A DNA stretch of 64,000 nucleotides. Origin: Heterobasidion occidentale. Taxonomy: Eukaryota > Basidiomycota > Agaricomycetes > Russulales > Bondarzewiaceae. A model generated the notes under the pieces. The model was not told the DNA's origin and searched no databases. It saw nothing but the letters and a program-made list of their open reading frames with translations. Positions 56,295-64,000 of this stretch are shown here, piece after piece. The position numbers and the translations under genes are program-made. The stretch covers positions 1,922,001-1,986,000 of the forward strand of contig JBCAQO010000014.1 in the NCBI GenBank assembly GCA_039111635.1. Direction: 5' to 3'. Numbering within the stretch: the stretch's first letter is position 1; every line of letters starts with the position of its first letter.

Positions 56295-58899
56295 TCAAGT
56301 CGACGACTCGCTCGACGCGCCCGCGGGCGCCTCGATGCCCATTTTTTTGCGGACCGCCTCGAACGTCTTGAGCATCTTGCGCCGCGCCCCCAGGGCAGCG
56401 ACGCCCTTCGCCTCCAGCGCCGCCTCGTCCATCACGACCATGTCCTGCCAGTGCATCCCCTCGAAGTTCGGCGTGTACTTGTGCAGCCGCAGCGACCGCA
56501 GCCACCCCGGCACGTCCGTCAGCAGCGAAGGATCCACGTCCTCCTCGTCCTTCTTCCCCCCGCCGCCGCCCCCGACGCTGTTGCTGTCCCGGCCCATGTT
56601 CGACTTGAGTCCGGGCGACCGCCCGCCGCCGGGCCCGCGCACGCCGCGGCTGTTCATCGCCTGGTGCTGCTGCTGCAGCCCGACGAACGCGCCCAGGTTC
56701 GGCTGGCCAAACCCGCTCGCGGCCATCTGCGCCGCGAGCAGCTGCGCCTCGGGGGAGATGCCCATCGCGGTGAGATTCGCCATGTTGAGCATGTTCATGT
56801 TCATGTTGAACGGGTTGAGCTGGCCCATCCCCGCGAGGCCCGCCATGCCAAGTCCGTTCGCGTTGGGCATGCCCATCCCCAGTCCAGGGCTGCCCAGGCC
56901 AAGGTTGAACCCGCCCATCCCAAGCCCCGCCATCCCGCCGTCGTCGCTCCCGAACCTGCCCGAAGATACATTAGAGAGCGCCGGGCTCCGCGCCCCGTTC
57001 CAGCCTCCAGCTCCAAATCCGTTATTGCCACCCCCGCTGACGTTCCTCAGGCCGCCAGGCGCATTGCGCTGTGACTGTTGTTGCATCAAAAGCTGCTGAT
57101 GCTGCTGCTGCTGCTGCTGTTGGTGTTGGTGTTGTTGTTGGTGCTGGATCGGGCCAGGCTGCTGCTGGCCCCCCATCACGAGATTTCCGTCGTCGCCGTA
57201 CACGCTGTTGTTCTGGCCCGCCGCGTCGCTGCCCGACGTCCCCTTGGACGCCCTGCGGAACTTCTTCGGGTCCTCCATGACCGGCACCCGCGTCCCGTTC
57301 CAGTCGCTCAGCTTCGCCGCCGCGACCTCGAGGTTCTGCCCCTGGCTCGCCGTGCTCTTCGCGAACATCGGCATCACGGGCGTGTTCACCATGCTCGCCC
57401 AGCTGTCCCCGATCATCGGCGACAGCGCGTCCATGCCCTCTGGCCGCGGCGAGCGGAACGCCGCGCCCGCCGCGAGCCCCGTAAAGTCGGTGCTCTGCGG
57501 GCGCGAGCCCTTGCCGGGGTCGAGCACGATCTCCTGCGTCGGCGAGCCCGCGCGCTCCGCGACCTGCCCGAGCGCGCTCGAGCCGTTGCCCCACACGCCG
57601 CGGTCCCCGCTCGACGCGAGCGCCGGCGCGGAGATGCGGTGCGCGGCGTTGCTCGCCTTGAGCTTCGCGCGCTGCTGCGCGAGCGTCGCCGCCGCGTCGT
57701 TGGCCGCTGATGCCGCGCCCGCGGCGCTGAGCGTGTTCGCGGACTCGGGCGAGAGGAACGCGGACGCGCCTGTGGAGGACGAGTCGAACGCGAGCGACTG
57801 CCGGTTCGCGGCCGCGCCGGCGCTGAACGTGCGCGCGGATGGCGAGCTCGGCATCGGGGACTTGAGCCCGGGCGACTTGAGGTTCATGCTGGCGAGCTTC
57901 GCTTCCATCTGGCTCTGCATCGAGCCGCCGACGGCGGGGCTCAAGAGGGCCGTCATCGGGTCCGACCTGGCCATTTGTTGCAGGACGGTGATGAAGAATC
58001 GGATCTGGACCTGAGTAGAATGTTGCAAAAGACTGTAAAGAGCGGCTGTGCGCTCGGCTTCAGAAAGGACCTTGAACCCTGTCGCGCGAATCGGTGGTCA
58101 GCATGACGATCCTGAACAAAGACGATGCGAAGACAAAGCAAGAGATCACGAAGCAAGGTAGGCTGCGATCCCAAAAAAACCGAACTCACATTGTTCAATG
58201 GCGCTCAATTCTTCTTTGAAATTGACATCGAGAGAGGCGGCAGCCATCTCTTCCTAAACAACGCATCAGCGCGATCCAGAGCCAAAAATCCGACGAAACC
58301 GAACGTACCAGCGTGACTTCATAATTTTGGAGATTTTCGAACCACTGGTCGATTGCCTCCGCTGCAACAGGTGCGTCAGCACAGGATCATCGTCATCAAG
58401 CCACAAGCCGGTGCTCGCGCGCGCCAGGGTCTCATGTGCCCCGCAGACGGCCGGCGACTGTTGCCAGCGCGGACGCAAGCAAGCGAACGAGCGAGTCGCT
58501 GCTACGGGGCAGGGCCGCAACCCGCGGTATCCAAGACTCGGCGGCACGGCACTGCGGCCATCAGCCGTGACGACGGGCCTCGCCACCCCACCCACCGCCC
58601 GTCACAGACACCGACGCACGGCTCCCGCGACGCAAGCCATCGAGCCACACCAACAGTGACAGAAAGAACGCACCTTCCGGGGTCTGGAACATGCCGGCGC
58701 TGCCCAGGAGCTCGCTGGTCGGCCTGCCCCCTGACGGGCCGCCGCCAGGGCGCGGCGAGGCGAGGTTGAACGCCTGGGAGCCGCTGGTGCCGCGGGCGGA
58801 GGGCCCCATGGATGCGCGCGAGTTGGGGGGCTTGCCGTTGCCGACGGGCGACGGGCTGGGCCTCGGGCTGGGGCTGGACGGAGGCCGGAGCGACGCCAT
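56295..58899 (-). CDS. VTS1: Vts1/Smaug-type SAM-domain RNA-binding protein
   Basis: Four exons on the minus strand: 58674-58899, 58309-58361, 58190-58253 and 56295-58078, giving 708 aa. Vts1 proteins bind stem-loops in mRNA through a SAM domain and recruit deadenylation factors. The N-terminal Pro/Ser-rich region ends at SAGMFQTPE. Next comes the conserved fungal Vts1 helical region (AIDQWFENLQNYEVTLEEM, FKEELSAIEQWFKVLSEAER, STQVQIRFFITVLQQMA). A long low-complexity middle has Gln/His-rich (QHQQQHQHQQQQQQQHQQ, near 57063-57150) and Gly/Asn/Met-rich parts. The C-terminal SAM domain is DVPGWLRSLRLHKYTPNF...GARRKMLKTFEAVRKKMGI. The first intron (312 bp) is the longest in this gene. Smaug family assignment is firm; function is inferred from family knowledge. 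GC content and codon use are high, like the following gene. Confidence 0.92.
57063..57155 (-). repeat. CAG-type trinucleotide tract in VTS1
   Basis: An interrupted CTG/TTG-rich tract (+ strand) encodes alternating Gln and His. Such tracts commonly vary in length between strains. Confidence 0.8.
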
Positions 58900-59256
58900 T
58901 GACTGGACTGTGGGAGGGTGTTGTGGGTGTGTGTGTTGCGATGTGTGTGTGGTGTGTGGATGTGGATGTGGATACGGAGAGAGAGGTTATGGACAAGGAA
59001 GAGCTGCGAGCGGTTCCGTTGGGAGAGGAAGGAGGCGAATCGTGGTTGTGATGAAGCGACGTCGAGTCGTGGCGAGAGAGCGATGGAGACCTGACTGGCT
59101 AGAATGAAGGAGCCCGCTGTGCTTAGCGAGGGGCTGCTGCGTCTAGACAAGACCAGCGGAGCCTGCCGGTCTAGGAGAACACAAACGACGGTGAGCGGAT
59201 GCGCGCGAGTCGACGTGGAAGACGACGAGGAGAGCAAGGGCTTGTCCGCGTGGTCA

Positions 59257-59282
59257 CAACAACAACAACAACAACAACAACA
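59257..59282 (+). repeat. (CAA)n microsatellite
   Basis: About eight uninterrupted CAA units upstream of VTS1, non-coding in the supported annotation. Confidence 0.85.
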
Positions 59283-59593
59283 GCCGCTTCTATCCGCAAC
59301 ACAAATGGACCCCAGACACCGCTCCCTCCCCCTGCTTTTTGTTTGTATCAAAACACCCCTGCGTCCGCATCATCGATCCATCAACACGACTTCAGGCCCA
59401 TCATGTTTTCGGTGATTCGTGCAAGCCAAATACATTTATCGAAACAGGACACAGCGCCTGCCGCACACGGCGGCGTGCAAGATGTACACAATCTTGTCGA
59501 TACTCATTAACTATACCATCAGCCACTTCGTCCGTCTTTGCATCGCTTCTGCATGTTTCATCTTCGAGCGCCGCGCGCGCAGCCTCACAGCGC

Positions 59594-61083
59594 TCAATCG
59601 AGCGCCGCGAGCCCCTCCTTCATGTACTCCTCGAACAGCGACTTGTAGTTCGGGTGCCACCTGCTCAGCGCGGGCCTCCCCTCCGTCACGTCCCCCGCGC
59701 CCCACATGATCCGCAGGTGGTCCACCTCGGGCCGCGTCTCGTTGTCGGGGCAGAGGATGTAAAAGTCCCCGCTGCGCACCCGGTCCAGCATGTACAGCAC
59801 CGTCTCCTCCGCCGTCCACGCCCCGGCGGGCTTCTCCGCCACCGGCGCGCCGGCGGAGGCACCCGTCATGCCCGTGAACGTCCACCCGGGGCTGCGGGAA
59901 CCGGTTGGGGAGGCACGAGAGGAGCGCGGAAGGGGACGTACATGAACAGGTGCGCCGTCACGTTGCTGTGCGGCCGCTGGCGCAGCTCGTGCGCGAGCGA
60001 CTCGGTCAGGCTCTTGATCGCCGCCTTGGCCGCGTTGTAGGCCGCCCCGCTGCCGCTGCGGAGGGGAGAGAGGGGGGGAGATGCGTCAGGATTCACGGAG
60101 AGAGCGATCTGTCGGTGTGCGTACGGCGGGTTGGTGATCCCCTGCTTCGATCCGGTGTTGATGACGACGGACTGGTTCTCTTGATGGAGCATCGACTGCC
60201 AGAAAGTGATAGAAAAAGGAGACGATCTCCAAATGAGCGGTGCTGCCAAAGTGGAGAACCGAACCCAGCGTACCGGCACGAACGTGTGCTGCACGTTGAT
60301 AACGCTGCGAATCCGACCGTGTGAGAGATCGGCGTCGAGAGCCAGCCGAAGATAATAACAACGGTGGCAAGGATGATCACCCACCCGAAGAGATTGACGT
60401 CCATGAGCTTCCTCCAGTTGTCGAGGCCCTCCCACGAGGTGCCCTTCACGCTTACCGCCGCGTTGTTGAGCAATACGGCCACCTAAGCATATGAGGTGAG
60501 GTCACAACGACAACTCGAGCGCACCGCGCGCCGCCCACGCGACCGCAAAAAAACAGTAAAAACAGCAACGACGACGACGACGACGCCCAGAGAAGACCGA
60601 CAGAAAAATCGCCGCCCCGCGCGGGGGTGCGGTCCTCACCTCGCCCCAAGCCTCGTACACGCGATCGCGCAGCCGCACGACGTCCTCGAGCTTGCTCACG
60701 TCCGTCGGGACCGCGATCACGTTCGCCTCGCCATACTTCGCCGCGAGCTCCTTCGCGAGCGCGTCGAGCGCGTCCGCGTCCCAGTCCGCGATCGCGAGCT
60801 TCAGCCCGAGCCTGCCGCGCGCACGCGCGCCGATCAGCGTTCAGCGTTCAGCCCTCGGAGGATAGAAGAGATAGGCGCAGCGGCGCGCGCGCGCGTGGGC
60901 TTACTTGGCGAGCTCGCGCGCGGCCGCGCGTCCGATGCCGCTGGCGGCGCCGGTGACGACGGCGACGCGGCCGTGGTGCACGACGGGGTGGAGGTCGCTA
61001 TCGATCGGCGAGAGCTGGGCCTCGACCCTGAACGACGTCGTCGGGGGGCGCAACGGCGAGGGGCCGCGATCGGAGACGGGCAT
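59594..61083 (-). CDS. Short-chain dehydrogenase/reductase (SDR)
   Basis: Seven exons on the minus strand: 60905-61083, 60640-60811, 60385-60482, 60274-60304, 60125-60195, 59942-60055 and 59594-59891, giving 320 aa. It is an NAD(P)-dependent oxidoreductase with Rossmann fold. Cofactor motif TGAASGIG after a leader of about 40 residues, then LAIADWD (acidic end of beta 2, favouring NAD), PTDVS, LLNNAAVS, VDVN-type MDVNLFG, the catalytic Ser in VVINTGSKQG and YNAAK for Tyr/Lys. The leader MPVSDRGPSPLRPPTTS has no clear targeting signal. The C-terminus (RPALSRWHPNYKSLFEEYMK) is longer than in minimal SDRs. Substrate cannot be deduced. Length is slightly above the classical 250 aa. A TATATAAA on the minus strand near 61250 may be the TATA box. 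Confidence 0.9.
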
Positions 61084-64000
61084 CGTTTCTGTCTAGAGAT
61101 AATAACAAGGATATATAAAAAAGAGAAGGGAGGCGGAGGGGAAGGGAAGAAGAAGAGGATGAAGGGGTGGGGGCTTCGTTGGTGGTGCGTGCGTGCGTGT
61201 GTGCGCGCGGTGAGACTGGAGCGTGCGCAATCGAGGGCGATCGGAGGTGTTTATATATGGCAGGGCGAGTGAGAGGAGCGTGAGGACAGCGTGCGTGAGC
61301 CGATGGCACCGATGACGGCGCGAATGATTCGACTCTTTCGATTTAGGAACACCGCGACTCGGCGAATCCATCACTGGCGCTCCCCCCCCTCCTCGTGTCC
61401 GTCCGAGAACTGCTAGGCAGGCGCGGCGCAAGTCGCGCGAGAGCGTGTCTATTGCTAACTAAAATCGGAAAAAGAACTCGTTCGAATCGCGTCCCTCACT
61501 CCCAAGCACACGAGGGTCTGTTCGATTCCTCGTATGGAGACATCTATGTATTACTGGAGGCTGATGCAATGGGGCGCGGACGAAGAGGAGAAGAGAACGA
61601 GGTCCGTGGCGAGTACAGAGGCTGGGAGGGTTGCAAAGAAGAAGGCCTGGACTGCGACGCTCCAACCACGTGCGCCCCACGTTCTCATTCGCCGAAGCAC
61701 CCCAGTCGTCCTGCCGCTCCCCTGCCGAGCACCTCATAGCAGTGCCGATCCCTCTTTCGCACCGACGCCCCGCGTCCGCGACCGATCCAGCAGCCCGTCG
61801 AACAAAAAGGAAGTGCATCGCCGACAAGAATAGCAGCGACAGAACACGAGGAAGCAATCTTGACGTTGGAGCATGCCAGCCCTGCCAACCCGCACGCAGC
61901 TCGCAATCCGCATCCCCGAATTCCTCAGCCCCACAAGTGCACCGCTTTCCAGGCACCCCCTCCTCGTGCCCACAGCTCGCAGCGACGCAAATCAGGTAAG
62001 CGCGTCCCCCCTCGTCATCCGCCCCCGTCCGCCTCATCCCCCTCCCGAAAATCCAACACGGCAGTCGAAAGTCTAGATCGGCGCACGGCCCAGGTAACCT
62101 CACATCGGAACCATCACGCAAATAACTCCTGTTTGTCCCAAGCGCCATAACCACTCGCATTCGCGTCGTAAATAGCCCATTTGACCATAGCACGGCCACC
62201 GAAGCGTACTGTACATGTACTAGGACGCACTACGTAGACGGCACTGCTGAGGCACCCAACCGCGCCCCCGGTGCCCGCGCCTTTCCTCACGAGCCCACTT
62301 TGCCTCGTTTGGCACAAACGAGCACTCGCGCAGCACCTACAGTACAGTACAGTACCTATTCCCATCTCGAAAGCGGTATCCTCGGATCCAACGGCCCCAA
62401 GTAGAGTTTCCGCTTACCCTAGTTGGCAGCGTGCCTATCCCTGGACCGCCGGCGCAGAAACAGGTCATCCAAATATAACCTGGTATACCACGGTTGTCGG
62501 AACCTACGCTGAAGGGTCCCTGTTCGTCGCCATGCGCTCACAATTTACGATTTCCAGGAATAGATAATCGGTCGCATGCGCTGTAATGGCCTTGGGTCGA
62601 ATGAAGGAAAGGGGCAGCACGATTCATTCACTTGCACGAGTCGCCAAGACGGCGCGTGCGTGCGCGCGAATGGCCACGGGCTGCGGTGGCTGGCTGGCTG
62701 GCTCGCGGCGGTAGGTGGGCGGGAGAAGGATCGGCGGGGGTATATCTGGGTATATGCTGACCGCTGGAGCGGACCGCTTGGCAGGCAGGCATGCGCGCGA
62801 TCGCCCGCCGTCGGCGCGATGGAGCGCAGCGACTCGCGAGCATGGAGTGGCGTCGCGTAAGATGAGGTTGGAGCGGAGTGGGAGAGCATGGTTGTACGAG
62901 CACTGCTCGGCGCTGCGTCGGATTTGGGGGCGCGCCGCCACTGCGCGTAGCGACGACAGGATGTGGTAGAGAAGTTGGCAGACGTGGGGGTGCGAACGCG
63001 CTCGCTCGTCCACATCAGCCCAAACCCCGCATTGCGATCCTGATCGGCGCTTGGCGCTGGCAGCAGGTGGCAGCAGGTGGCAGCTCGCACGTCCGGGGTT
63101 CGAGCGCCTGACAGGAACGTGGGTCCGGGAAGGTCAAGGATCGGTCACTGGACGTCGCGAGCGGCGACGCGTTGCGTTCCGAGGGGCTTTGAGCGCGTGC
63201 GCGCGCGAGCGAACGAACGAACGAACGACGCATCGCGAGTTTGAAAATAAGAAAAAAGAAAAGAAGGTCGTACGTACTTGGGTCGATGCGCGCGTCATGT
63301 GGTCGCCAGGGATCGGCGTCGAAGGTCCTGCAGGCAGCTTTACCGCACTGAAGCCGAGTCGTCTCTCTACGGTCGGGCAGGGTCGAGAGTCGACACCTTG
63401 GGGCGCCATGATCGAACAAGAGCACGCCAGACGCTGCCAGAGGCCAGCACGAGCGCGCTGCGAGTAAAGGGCAAGTTGACGCCATCGCGCGCGACGCGGA
63501 CGCGGTCCAGGGAGGCGCTTGACGCATGTGTGGGGAAACGTGGGGAAACGTGGGGAAACGGGGTGTGGGGAAAGGCTTTTCGAGCGCGCGGATCGATCTG
63601 GCGCGCGGTCGTCATGCACAAGCGACGGCTTACTACTTACATACATACTACGGAGGGTACGCGAGATCCGTGTCGAGCTGTGTCGGACTCGAGTGGGCGA
63701 CGGGCTGATCAAGGCGTCGGACCGTGCCCCGCGAGGCTCTGCAGCTGCAGTGCCGTGAGCTGCCGTGAGTAACTTACACGCGAGACAAGAGTCGACGAGA
63801 GAGAGACATATGCGGCACGGAACCTGCGGGGGTGCGGGACATCTGGATGACAGAGCCTGACAGCGAGCCACTGAAGTCTGTAAGCACGCGTGCCGGACGA
63901 GCGGCCGAGTCCGAGAGTACCGAGTGACCGAGTCTGTGCAGGTCTGTGCAGCTGAGGGCGCGTCGCGATGTCGGTGCTTGTCGGTGGCGAACGTGATCCG
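61084..64000. other. GC-rich intergenic DNA with no supported gene
   Basis: Many overlapping open frames exist on both strands because the region is GC-rich, but none has a recognisable domain, splice-supported extension or paralogue here. The first few hundred bases right of 61084 are the SDR promoter. Confidence 0.5.
63531..63560 (+). repeat. Three perfect tandem copies of a 10-bp unit
   Basis: TGGGGAAACG repeated three times, followed by a degenerate GGGGTGTGGGGAAA. Confidence 0.9.

Noticed and set aside
57208..58014. Long open frames (200-268 codons) on the + strand
   Set aside because: Antisense to the Vts1-like gene in very GC-rich DNA; composition follows the complement of the real gene.
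60496..61272. 258-codon + strand open frame
   Set aside because: Antisense to SDR exons and introns; Arg-rich shadow composition.
61459..62199. 246-codon minus-strand frame right of the SDR
   Set aside because: No domain, no homologue in the window, mixed composition; other frames here are almost as long.

Overview
The window is genomic DNA from a filamentous basidiomycete, most likely an Agaricomycete. The evidence is genes split by many introns of about 35-110 bp with GT/AG ends, a chromodomain Ty3/Gypsy retrotransposon, a tandem array of Agaricomycete-type BTB/POZ genes, and conserved fungal genes (a Vts1/Smaug-type SAM protein, a GH16 glucanase, a type-B carboxylesterase/lipase and several small secreted proteins). 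I saw no CRISPR, operon, rRNA or convincing tRNA.

Layout. (1) 1-1348: 3' part of a RecQ-type helicase gene entering from the left. (2) 1427-26690: repeat-rich block. It holds fragments of several LTR elements, an old Gypsy LTR carrying a nested solo LTR with an intact GATCC target duplication, a long-armed foldback element (6251-7226), and a large composite. In the composite a complete but frameshifted chromovirus (13668-24048, + strand) lies inside a broken minus-strand sister copy (7950-25932). Both copies carry unusual material 3' of pol: a 72-codon reading frame with one predicted membrane helix, a TATA box overlapping its stop codon, and an extra ORF of about 530 codons ending in a second CCHC zinc knuckle. 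(3) 26827-30950: two diverged tandem paralogues of unknown function. (4) 31373-41559: six tandem BTB/POZ genes on the + strand, two of them broken, plus one unrelated minus-strand gene. (5) 42257-48068: a secreted carboxylesterase/lipase and a small secreted cysteine-rich protein, with a tandem duplication of about 2.4 kb that left a lipase pseudogene and a second intact secreted-protein gene. (6) 49631-50705: a secreted protein made of two tandem copies of one domain. (7) 53501-61083: GH16 glucanase, Vts1-like RNA-binding protein and a short-chain dehydrogenase, all on the minus strand. (8) 61084-64000: GC-rich DNA with no supported gene.

The left 26 kb looks like a transposon-dominated, possibly subtelomeric or heterochromatic block (RecQ gene, nested LTRs, CpG-type decay). 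The right 37 kb is gene-rich and shows lineage-specific family growth (BTB array, lipase/secreted-protein duplication, doubled secreted domain). Exon coordinates were derived by hand from splice signals, frame continuity and paralogue comparison; all spliced models below keep frame from start to stop, but none has transcript support here.
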